A program made the position numbers and the translations under genes. Source: JALOTE01 sp031422195 (GTDB taxonomy: Bacteria; Pseudomonadota; Alphaproteobacteria; Rhizobiales; Rhizobiaceae). From it: DNA of 10,050 nucleotides. Shown piece after piece: positions 1-5,536 of this stretch. Within the stretch, counting starts at the first letter, position 1. Every line of letters begins with the position of its first letter. Under the pieces are notes generated by a model. That model did no database searches, was not told the origin of the DNA, and saw only the letters and a program-made list of their open reading frames with translations. The stretch is from NCBI GenBank assembly GCA_031422195.1, contig JANOPZ010000060.1, forward strand, positions 1-10,050, given 5' to 3'.

Positions 1-700
1 GTTCCAAGCCTGCCTCTTTTACGCGCGATTTTAACATCCGTTCGAATGCTAAATGTTCGGCTGTCGCCCGCCCTGCTATAACCGCATCCCATTTTGAGTT
101 TTTTGCCATTGCAAAAATCATGGAATCAACGAAAAGGTCAGTACCTTTTTGATGCCTTATGCGTCCAAAACATCCAACATGATAACGTTCGGGATCAAGC
201 GAGACAGCATATTTAGCTGCAGCTTTATCAATTGGGGGAACAAACTTTCGTGTATCAATTCCATGCAAAATAATATGGTTAGGCACTGTCAAATAGCGTG
301 CTGTTTTGGCACTTGTTGCAATCACGGCATCCATTTGTTCGATCAAAAATCGCGTAAAGTTTTTGTGTTTGCGCTGTGATGCTGATGTAAACACAAGCTT
401 AAGCGGCATGCGAAGCACGTCCCGCATCAAAATACCCGCAACCATTTCAACATTTCGGCGGGCGTGCCAAACGCGCAATGGGCTGCCTGCCGGCTTGATC
501 CATATTCGCCATAAATCGCGGAAGCGGATAAAAGGCAAATGGTGAGGCAGGCCGGGGCCAAGCGCGGCGATTTTCAGGCCCATGCTGGCCTGAAGCGGCA
601 GCAATTGAATAATGGTGGACGTCACACCGGATAAACGCCGCTTAAAATTCGGCGCAATCACGTCAATTTCATCAATGTTGGAGTGATACAACGACGTCAT
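1..700 (-). CDS. lpsB: LPS core mannosyltransferase LpsB/LpcC, GT4 family (3' end beyond window)
   Basis: The minus strand is open from the ATG at 700 to the window edge, giving 233 codons of a protein usually about 350 residues long. The N-terminus contains DVIAPNFKRRLSGVTSTIIQ, then LGPGLPHH, WHARRNVEM, KLVFTSASQRKH and DAVIATSAKTARYL, then a Rossmann-type GCFGRIRHQKGTDLFVDSM segment. I recognise this as the rhizobial LpsB/LpcC glycosyltransferase, which acts at the cytoplasmic side of the inner membrane and transfers mannose from a nucleotide sugar to the LPS inner core. The C-terminal nucleotide-sugar-binding part of the GT4 fold is not in the window. The gene starts 12 bases after greA stops, so the two are probably co-transcribed. 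The Shine-Dalgarno is weak, which would fit reinitiation after greA. The start agrees with the family's short lead before IAPNFKRR. Family assignment is confident; substrate follows from family knowledge. Confidence 0.88.
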   Translation of the reverse strand, partial: MTSLYHSNIDEIDVIAPNFKRRLSGVTSTIIQLLPLQASMGLKIAALGPGLPHHLPFIRFRDLWRIWIKPAGSPLRVWHARRNVEMVAGILMRDVLRMPLKLVFTSASQRKHKNFTRFLIEQMDAVIATSAKTARYLTVPNHIILHGIDTRKFVPPIDKAAAKYAVSLDPERYHVGCFGRIRHQKGTDLFVDSMIFAMAKNSKWDAVIAGRATAEHLAFERMLKSRVKEAGLE

Positions 701-712
701 AGATCTGACCGG

Positions 713-1186
713 TCAGCGCCAGTGAATGGCTAAAATCTCGTACGACCTATCGCCGCCCGGCGCTTTTACGGCAACAGCATCGCCTACTTTTTTATTGATT
801 AGAGCGCGCGCAATAGGCGAAGTGATCGAAACGCGACCCGATTTTACATCGGCCTCATGTTCACCAACAATCTGATAGGTCTTTTCATCAACATTATCAT
901 CATCTGCAAGCACCACGGTTGCGCCAAATTTAACCGATGTGCCTGACATTTTGCTAGGGTCGATGACTTCAGCGCGGCCTGTCACGCCTTCCAGCTCTTT
1001 GATACGGCCTTCATTAAGCGACTGGCTTTCCTTTGCTGCATGGTATTCTGCATTCTCGGACAAATCGCCGTGCGCGCGCGCCTCCGAAATCGCTTCTATG
1101 ATCCGCGGACGCTCTTCCTGCTGCCGCCAACGCAATTCCTCACGCAATTTGACATTGCCTGTCACTGTCATGGGAACTTTTTCCAT
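713..1186 (-). CDS. greA: Transcription elongation factor GreA
   Basis: This encodes 157 residues, the normal GreA length. GreA enters the secondary channel of backtracked RNA polymerase and stimulates cleavage of the extruded RNA 3' end. Residues 1-75 form the expected coiled coil, with LREELRWRQQEERPRIIEAI and the tip motif HGDLSENAEYHAAKE. D41 and E44 fall exactly where the catalytic acidic pair lies in E. coli GreA. The C-terminal FKBP-like domain holds EKTYQIVG, GRVSITSPIARALI, VGDAV and PGG..YEIL. The frame stays open upstream to 1288, but the ATG at 1186 is chosen because MEKVPMT is the usual N-terminus and GAGGCGG lies just upstream of it. It heads a unit with lpsB. A promoter and a terminator-like leader hairpin lie immediately upstream. 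Confidence 0.97.
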   Translation of the reverse strand: MEKVPMTVTGNVKLREELRWRQQEERPRIIEAISEARAHGDLSENAEYHAAKESQSLNEGRIKELEGVTGRAEVIDPSKMSGTSVKFGATVVLADDDNVDEKTYQIVGEHEADVKSGRVSITSPIARALINKKVGDAVAVKAPGGDRSYEILAIHWR

Positions 1187-1210
1187 TGCGGCCGCCTCAT
1201 AATACACAGT

Positions 1211-1253
1211 CAAAAAAACAAAACGGCCCACACTGGACTGCGAGGCCGCCTCA
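1211..1253 (-). promoter_or_regulatory. Terminator-like hairpin plus T-tract in the greA leader
   Basis: On the minus strand CGGCC (1248-1244) can pair with GGCCG (1228-1224) across a 15-base loop. The stem can lengthen through G-U pairs into the following TTTTGTTTTTTT tract (1223-1212). The hairpin begins essentially at the predicted greA transcription start, and no minus-strand gene lies upstream to be terminated. An attenuator in the leader is therefore plausible, comparable in layout to the short leader transcripts known upstream of E. coli greA. A competing short hairpin, GAGG-CGG-CCTC, lies at its 5' side. The five-base core stem is modest, so activity is uncertain. Confidence 0.4.
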
Positions 1254-1259
1254 AGAACG

Positions 1260-1288
1260 CATATAGGTGATTTTATTGGTTTCGCCAA
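1260..1288 (-). promoter_or_regulatory. Candidate sigma-70-type promoter of greA
   Basis: Read on the minus strand, TTGGCG (1288-1283) and TATATG (1265-1260) are separated by exactly 17 bases. This is a good vegetative promoter for an alphaproteobacterium. Transcription would start near 1253, giving a leader of about 65 nucleotides before the greA ATG. A perfect inverted repeat, ATTGG-N5-CCAAT (1275-1289), overlaps the -35 element and could be an operator. Inferred from sequence only. Confidence 0.6.
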
Positions 1289-1298
1289 TGGTTGAAGC

Positions 1299-1328
1299 AG
1301 AGGTTGATTTTGCCGTAAATCGGCCTCT
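1299..1328 (+). promoter_or_regulatory. 12-pair leader hairpin upstream of the PQQ dehydrogenase gene
   Basis: Positions 1299-1310 pair with 1317-1328 around a six-base loop (TGCCGT). As plus-strand RNA all 12 positions pair, two of them as U-G wobbles. On the minus strand those two become C-A mismatches, so the structure favours plus-strand RNA. It ends 40 bases before the ATG at 1369 and is followed by TTCCC rather than a long T-run. No plus-strand gene ends just upstream, so it fits a 5' leader element better than a terminator. Confidence 0.4.
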
Positions 1329-1368
1329 TTCCCAATCTCAACTTACAGTCCAATCCGAGGGTGATTTT

Positions 1369-2487
1369 ATGCGGTCTGTGCAAATTATAGGTGTTGTAGC
1401 GTTTTCGGCAATTTCAACATTGGCCGCTGCTACTGACTTTGAAACATCAGTTGGTACGGTCAAAACAACAATCATTGCCGATGGTTTGCGCAACCCTTGG
1501 AGCATGCAGTTTCTGCCTGATGGTGCGATTTTAGTGACCGAACGTGAAGGCGCGATGCGGATTGTCAAAGACAGCAAATTGGGTGAGCCGCTTGCGGGTT
1601 TGCCGAAGATTGCCGTCGCCGGCCAAAGCGGATTGCTGGATGTTGCAACCGCTTGCGATTTTGAAACCAGCGGTACGGTTTTCTTCTCATACTCTAAAGC
1701 TGGCAAAGGTGGCACTGGAACTGCCGTCGCCCGCGCAGAACTGGTGCGCGATGGCGCAACTGGCGGCAAACTCGAAAATGTAAAGGACATTTTCGTGATG
1801 AACATAATGAGCGGCACTACCCGGCATTACGGTTCTCGCATTGTGGTAGCGCCCGACTGCAATCTGTTCATCACCACCGGCGACCGTGGTGATGCACCAC
1901 GCGCGCAGGACATGGGGGACCACGCCGGTGCGGTCTTGCGTATTGCGCCGGATGGTTCAGTGCCAAACGACAACCCTTATGTTGCGGGCGGCGCATTGCC
2001 CGAAATCTGGTCAAAGGGTCACCGTAACCCGCAAAGTGCAACGCTTGATCCGGTTGATGGCGGTTTGATCACGGTTGAACATGGCGCGCGCGGCGGCGAT
2101 GAAATCAACCGGCCAGAAGCAGGCAAAAACTACGGTTGGCCGATCATCACTTTCGGGCGCGACTATACTGGACTGCCAATCGGTGAAGGCACAGAAAAGG
2201 CGGGCCTCGAACAGCCACTATTTTATTGGGATCCATCCATCGCGCCATCGGGCATGATCGTTTACCAAGGTGCCATGTTTCCAGAATGGAAGGACGATGT
2301 GTTTGTCGGCGCACTGGCGGGCACGCTTTTGTCACGTCTGGAGCGTGATGGCCGCGGATTTAACGAAGTTGAACGCCTGTTTGAAGGCGAGCTTGGTCGT
2401 GTACGCGATGTGCGCGAAGCCGCTGACGGTTCAATCTATCTCTTGATTGATGACGATCCGGGCCAAATGATCCGGATCGCCAAGTAA
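1369..2487 (+). CDS. Secreted PQQ-dependent aldose (glucose/sorbosone-type) dehydrogenase
   Basis: This encodes 372 residues, typical of the soluble aldose sugar dehydrogenase (YliI/Asd) family. These periplasmic six-bladed propellers oxidise aldoses to lactones with PQQ. Residues 1 to about 21 (MRSVQIIGVVAF...LAAAT) form a Sec signal peptide. The mature protein follows the family order: GLRNPWSMQFLPDGAILVTER, AGQSGLLDVA, the HYGSRIVVAP segment carrying the probable catalytic His, FITTGDRGD, WSKGHRNPQSATLDP, EHGARGGDEIN, GKNYGWPIITFGRDYTG, IAPSGMIVYQG, and a C-terminal GRVRDVREAADGSIYLL. The reading frame is open back to 1267, but the ATG at 1369 is chosen because it starts the signal peptide and has GAGGGTG at 1357-1363. 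Converges on the TPR gene 11 bases away. No PQQ synthesis gene is in the window. True sugar substrate unknown. Confidence 0.92.
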   Translation: MRSVQIIGVVAFSAISTLAAATDFETSVGTVKTTIIADGLRNPWSMQFLPDGAILVTEREGAMRIVKDSKLGEPLAGLPKIAVAGQSGLLDVATACDFETSGTVFFSYSKAGKGGTGTAVARAELVRDGATGGKLENVKDIFVMNIMSGTTRHYGSRIVVAPDCNLFITTGDRGDAPRAQDMGDHAGAVLRIAPDGSVPNDNPYVAGGALPEIWSKGHRNPQSATLDPVDGGLITVEHGARGGDEINRPEAGKNYGWPIITFGRDYTGLPIGEGTEKAGLEQPLFYWDPSIAPSGMIVYQGAMFPEWKDDVFVGALAGTLLSRLERDGRGFNEVERLFEGELGRVRDVREAADGSIYLLIDDDPGQMIRIAK

Positions 2488-2498
2488 ATCGTTAGTGG

Positions 2499-3062
2499 TC
2501 AGTAATTGGTCGGCATGCCCGTAATTGCAGCTGCCAGCATCTGGTATGGCCGGTTGCCAGTTCCCGCGCGCTCTTTGATCTCACGCAATTGTGCATAAGC
2601 GCCGCCGAAATCACCCTGTTCCAGCAGGCCTTGACCCATATACGAGCGCGCCAAAACATAGTCAGGGTCTATCGACAAAGCGGCATTGTAATACATCATT
2701 GCGTCTTCCATCCGCCCGGCTTTGCGGTTTGCAAAACCAAGATAGTTTTGAATCCGCGGCTGGTTTTGGTTGGCAATCTGTTTCAACAAAGTAATCGCGT
2801 CTTCCGGACGGTCAAAATAGGCAAGCTCGCGCGCTGTATCATATAGCGCGTCATCGCCCATGATTTCGTTCATGCCGGATTTCTTAAGCTCCACGCATTT
2901 TTTGAGTTTGACGTCATAAACTTCGGTCTTTTTGCACTTCAGCGTGGTTTCGGTGGCCGCTGGTGCCGCATCATTACTGTTTGAGCCTTCGCCGGCCGCA
3001 AAACTGGATGTTGAAAACAGCGTTGCGGCAAACATCGATAAAACTAAATGGGTCGGTTTCAT
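2499..3062 (-). CDS. Small exported TPR-repeat protein
   Basis: This encodes 187 residues. Residues 1-22 (MKPTHLVLSM...STSSFA) are a signal peptide with probable cleavage after SFA or FAA. A Ser/Asn/Ala-rich linker follows, then a short segment with two cysteines (C43 and C56 in CKKTEVYDVKLKKC) that could form a periplasmic disulfide. Residues about 72-170 contain two to three tetratricopeptide repeats. The clearest is IQNYLGFANRKAGRMEDAMM followed by YYNAALSIDPDY; a second is ARSYMGQGLLEQGDFGGAY. TPRs bind protein partners, so an envelope scaffold role is likely, but no function can be named. The ATG at 3062 has GGAG seven to eight bases upstream. No terminator is seen in the 11 bases before the converging PQQ gene, so the transcripts may overlap. 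Confidence 0.87.
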   Translation of the reverse strand: MKPTHLVLSMFAATLFSTSSFAAGEGSNSNDAAPAATETTLKCKKTEVYDVKLKKCVELKKSGMNEIMGDDALYDTARELAYFDRPEDAITLLKQIANQNQPRIQNYLGFANRKAGRMEDAMMYYNAALSIDPDYVLARSYMGQGLLEQGDFGGAYAQLREIKERAGTGNRPYQMLAAAITGMPTNY

Positions 3063-3109
3063 ATTGTGCTCCGGGGCGCAAAGCGCGGGTGTAAAATCGT
3101 CAATTCAGA

Positions 3110-3135
3110 AATATAGCGCTGGTACGAAATTTCAA
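3110..3135 (-). promoter_or_regulatory. Weak candidate promoter for the TPR gene
   Basis: On the minus strand TTGAAA (3135-3130) precedes TATATTTC (3115-3108). The spacing is 14 bases to TATATT or 16 to the alternative TATTTC. The surrounding 3090-3213 stretch is AT-rich and otherwise empty of genes. Only the general layout supports this call. Confidence 0.25.
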
Positions 3136-3213
3136 CACACCATTCGTGGCCCAAATATGACCTTAAATATTTTTTTGATTTGCAAAAATAAGCTGTGTGG
3201 CGAAACAAATAGC

Positions 3214-3256
3214 CCAAGAAAAATGCGCCGCTGACACTCTAAGAACCGGCGGCGCA
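3214..3256 (-). terminator. Rho-independent terminator of the FMN reductase gene
   Basis: Positions 3224-3231 (TGCGCCGC) and 3249-3256 (GCGGCGCA) are perfect 8-base inverted repeats around a 17-base loop. Read on the minus strand the stem is followed at once by ATTTTTCTT. It begins 9 bases after the FMN reductase stop, so it should end that transcript and insulate the downstream TPR gene on the same strand. Confidence 0.82.
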
Positions 3257-3264
3257 ATAGCCAA

Positions 3265-3858
3265 TTAACTTGCAGCACGCGCTGCCATTGTAGCATTTGC
3301 CCACCAAGCCAAATCATCCAGCGTGCCTTTTGCAGATGGCAAAATGGTCTGTTCGATGTCTTCGATTTTACCTGAGCCGCCCGCTGCTGGCCAAACGCGC
3401 CAAAAATCACCACCGCCAATATGCACTGCACCGCGAGTTGGCACCATTTGCAATTCAACGGCAATGTTTCTTAAATGTTCAAGCGCGCGGGCGCCGCCCA
3501 TGGAGCCGTAAGCAATGGCTGCCATTGGCTTATGCTTCCACTCAACAAATGCTTGATCGAGAGCGTTTTTCAAAGCACCGGTGATGGAGTGGTTGTATTC
3601 GGCCACCACAAAAATATAGCCGTCAAACTCAGCCATTTTGTTCTGCCATTTCACGGCTTGCGGGTTCGACGACGGCATATAGGCATTGGAGGCTGGCTCA
3701 TCAAAAAGTGGCAAGTCGAAATCACGCAAATCCACCAGCTCAACGGTCATATCGTCGCGTTGCTGGGCTTGATTCAGCATCCATTGCGCCGGAACATCTG
3801 CAAAGCGGGTTTTGCGAGTTGAACCGATAATAAGTGCGATTTTTGGTTTAGCAGTCAT
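3265..3858 (-). CDS. NAD(P)H-dependent FMN reductase (flavodoxin-like)
   Basis: This encodes 197 residues, near the normal size for the family. These cytoplasmic flavoproteins use NAD(P)H to reduce FMN, quinones, azo compounds or chromate. Residues 6-18 (KIALIIGSTRKTR) form the phosphate-binding loop typical of the family. Residues 87-101 (EYNHSITGALKNALD) are the conserved flavin-contacting segment, and GSMGGARALEHLR starts at about residue 118. The ATG at 3858 has AGGTGA (3868-3863) five bases upstream. It is divergent from the HxlR regulator across 75 bases, a common arrangement in which the regulator represses the oxidoreductase until electrophile or oxidant stress. A strong terminator follows. 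Family assignment is firm; physiological electron acceptor unknown. Confidence 0.92.
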   Translation of the reverse strand: MTAKPKIALIIGSTRKTRFADVPAQWMLNQAQQRDDMTVELVDLRDFDLPLFDEPASNAYMPSSNPQAVKWQNKMAEFDGYIFVVAEYNHSITGALKNALDQAFVEWKHKPMAAIAYGSMGGARALEHLRNIAVELQMVPTRGAVHIGGGDFWRVWPAAGGSGKIEDIEQTILPSAKGTLDDLAWWANATMAARAAS

Positions 3859-3872
3859 TTTTTCACCTATGG

Positions 3873-3899
3873 TATCTAAAAGTTATCTGATGTGAGATA
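3873..3899. promoter_or_regulatory. Candidate HxlR operator: three phased TATCT/AGATA boxes
   Basis: TATCT occurs at 3873-3877 and 3884-3888 and its complement AGATA at 3895-3899. Starts are exactly 11 bases apart, so all three lie on the same face of the helix. The last two form an inverted repeat with a six-base spacer. The cluster is centred between the two divergent genes, where binding by the HxlR protein could control both. Inferred from position and symmetry only. Confidence 0.45.
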
Positions 3900-3933
3900 G
3901 TGAACAAAATTGATCCTGCAAGGAGGCACTAAA

Positions 3934-4350
3934 ATGTCTGCAAGTATCTCAAAAGTAACCAGAATCTACGATGCTATGAATACCGAAGTGCGTGACCGCG
4001 ATGGGTGTGAACGCATCAGTCAGATGCTCGCACGCATTGGTGATAAGTGGACAATCTTGATTGTGCGGCAGTTGGGAGACAAGCCGAAACGATTTAATGC
4101 TCTGCGCCGCGAGATAGGCGATATCTCACAGAAAATGCTGGCAACGACACTGCGCAATTTAGAGCGAGATGGGTTTGTTACCCGTCACGTGACACCAAGC
4201 AGCCCGCCGCAAGTGGACTATACACTGACCAAACTTGGCCATGATTTGCTTGTCCCGGTGCAGGCGCTGGCGATGTGGACATATCAAAACATGAATGAAA
4301 TTGAAACGGCGCGCGCGGCCTACGCCGCCCGTTTGGAACAAGCCGCTTAA
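3934..4350 (+). CDS. HxlR-family winged-helix transcriptional regulator
   Basis: This encodes 138 residues. The HxlR domain spans about residues 24-115. It starts with C25 in RDGCERISQMLARIGDKW, continues through ILIVRQLGDKPKRFNALRRE and the recognition region ISQKMLATTLRNLERDGFV, and ends with the wing segment SSPPQVDYTLTKLGHDLL. In relatives such as YodB, HypR and QorR a cysteine at this N-terminal position senses quinones, diamide or hypochlorite, so C25 suggests a thiol switch. The ATG at 3934 is chosen over an upstream TTG at 3910 because a near-perfect AAGGAGG lies at 3920-3926. Its divergent neighbour is an FMN reductase, the usual type of target. The extensin-like lipoprotein gene starts 58 bases downstream. 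Confidence 0.93.
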   Translation: MSASISKVTRIYDAMNTEVRDRDGCERISQMLARIGDKWTILIVRQLGDKPKRFNALRREIGDISQKMLATTLRNLERDGFVTRHVTPSSPPQVDYTLTKLGHDLLVPVQALAMWTYQNMNEIETARAAYAARLEQAA

Positions 4351-4371
4351 GCAACTATTAAGCATCTCTGC

Positions 4372-4406
4372 AAAGACGATTTTCACCATTTTGGGTGACA
4401 GTCTTT
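4372..4406 (+). promoter_or_regulatory. Two-part hairpin before the extensin-like gene, possible terminator or ribosome-site mask
   Basis: AAAGAC (4372-4377) pairs with GTCTTT (4401-4406), and inside it TCACC (4383-4387) pairs with GGTGA (4394-4398) around a six-base loop, with an asymmetric internal loop between the stems. The only visible ribosome-binding sequence for the ATG at 4409, GGGTGA (4393-4398), lies in the inner stem. Formation of the hairpin would hide it. Alternatively the structure with its short TTTT could weakly terminate the HxlR transcript. Confidence 0.4.
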
Positions 4407-4408
4407 TC

Positions 4409-5437
4409 ATGCTGATTTTGCGCCACCAAAAACGATTTCATCTGCTGTTTGCAGTTGCAGGAGCTGCCATACTGTCTGCATGCACCATGGGCGATGTGAT
4501 GCGGCCCGATGTTGACGTTGGCACGACGCAGGCCTTGCCGCCGCGCATAGTTTTGCAGCCAGAAATGTTGCAAAGCCAAGCGCCGCAAGTCCAAGCGCCG
4601 CAAATTCAAGAGCAGCAAAGTCAAGCGCCGCAAATTCAGCAAAGCATTATCCAATCCGGCGCGCCGGTTTTGCTGGTCACGCCGAATGGCAACGTGCCAG
4701 CCCCGCTTGAATTGCAACAGCAATTCTTACAACAAGCGGCTGTTCCGAATATCAATCCGCATATCAACCCGCCCGTGGTTTCAGAAAGCGGCGCGAACGA
4801 TTTCGAGCCAAACCAAGAAGAGCCGGGCATGCTGGCGCAACTGGCTGCTATGCCGGGGCGATTGGTTCCGGATTTTCTAAAACCTGGTTCAAGAGACCCG
4901 GAAACCCAGTGTCGCCGCGAACTAAAACGAATTGGCGCTGCGTTTGAAGATGTTGCTCCGGTTGGCAATGGTGGCTCGTGCGGTATTGCTAACCCGGTGC
5001 GCGTCAGCAAATTATCCGGCGGAATTGTGGTCAAACCTGCAGCAGTATTAAACTGCAATATGGCGTTAGCCTTTGCAGAGTGGGTCAAAAAAGACGTGCA
5101 ACCGGCGGCTCGTTTGCGTTATTTATCCGGCGTTGCCGAAATCAAAAACATGTCGAGCTATTCCTGCCGCACTATTGGCAATAAGCGCGGCGGGCGCTTG
5201 TCAGAGCATTCATTTGGCAATGCCATCGACATCGGCGGCCTCACGCTTAACAATGGCAAAGTGTTGCAAGTCCATAAGCCGGGTTTCTTTGCTTTGCGCG
5301 AATCGAGCCTGCTCAACAAAATACGCAGCGATGCCTGCGACCGCTTCACCACGGTTTTAGGGCCGGGCTATAACGCTGCCCACGCGGACCATTTTCATCT
5401 GGATTTGATGAACCGCCGCGGACGGAGTTGCGAGTAG
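4409..5437 (+). CDS. Extensin-like lipoprotein with M15-type metal site
   Basis: This encodes 342 residues. Residues 1-25 (MLILRHQKRFHLLFAVAGAA then ILSAC) are a lipoprotein signal with lipobox LSAC and lipidated C25, so the protein should sit in the envelope. Residues about 45-150 are a low-complexity Gln/Pro/Ala linker including pentapeptide repeats. The C-terminal extensin-like domain begins near ETQCRRELKRIGAAF and has several cysteines. It contains SEHSFGNAIDI (H267, D274) and HADHFHLDL (H325, H328, H330). The HxxGxAxD pattern plus a downstream HxH matches the zinc site of M15 D-Ala-D-Ala peptidases, so a peptidoglycan peptidase role is plausible. The plant-style name is historical. Translation upstream to 4295 is open but would overlap HxlR and bury the signal peptide, so 4409 is preferred. 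No clear terminator follows. Confidence 0.87.
   Translation: MLILRHQKRFHLLFAVAGAAILSACTMGDVMRPDVDVGTTQALPPRIVLQPEMLQSQAPQVQAPQIQEQQSQAPQIQQSIIQSGAPVLLVTPNGNVPAPLELQQQFLQQAAVPNINPHINPPVVSESGANDFEPNQEEPGMLAQLAAMPGRLVPDFLKPGSRDPETQCRRELKRIGAAFEDVAPVGNGGSCGIANPVRVSKLSGGIVVKPAAVLNCNMALAFAEWVKKDVQPAARLRYLSGVAEIKNMSSYSCRTIGNKRGGRLSEHSFGNAIDIGGLTLNNGKVLQVHKPGFFALRESSLLNKIRSDACDRFTTVLGPGYNAAHADHFHLDLMNRRGRSCE
4577..4636 (+). repeat. Four tandem 15-base repeats coding QAPQ[V/I]-type pentapeptides
   Basis: Units begin at 4577, 4592, 4607 and 4622, each 15 bases. Three share the core CAAGCGCCGCAA; the third is diverged (CAAGAGCAGCAA). They encode QAPQV, QAPQI, QEQQS and QAPQI in the linker of the extensin-like lipoprotein. 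The in-frame unit length means copy number could change without breaking the gene. Confidence 0.85.
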
Positions 5438-5536
5438 GATTTAGATATTGCCGCATAATGTAATAAGATCACATCATTCCAAGTGTTCGACATTTATGCT
5501 TTGTTTCCTTAGCGTCAAACCAAACGGGGAAACATC

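Noticed and set aside
149..545. Two plus-strand open frames opposite lpsB
   Set aside because: They lie antisense to a clear glycosyltransferase, have no family features and are best explained as shadow frames.
1187..1288. N-terminal extension of greA
   Set aside because: GreA is 157-160 residues with MEKVPMT at its start. The extra codons cover the predicted promoter and leader hairpin.
1267..1368. N-terminal extension of the PQQ dehydrogenase reading frame
   Set aside because: The upstream codons would place 34 polar residues before a clear signal peptide, and a good ribosome site precedes the ATG at 1369.
3132..3464. Minus-strand open frame overlapping the FMN reductase 3' end
   Set aside because: It crosses the reductase in another frame and reads through its terminator; composition looks random.
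4577..4636. Short tandem repeats as a CRISPR or origin iteron
   Set aside because: Units are adjacent with no spacers and are in frame inside a coding linker.
5438..5536. Promoter for the cyclase operon
   Set aside because: The 99-base gap is AT-rich, but no -35/-10 pair with acceptable spacing was found, so none was annotated.
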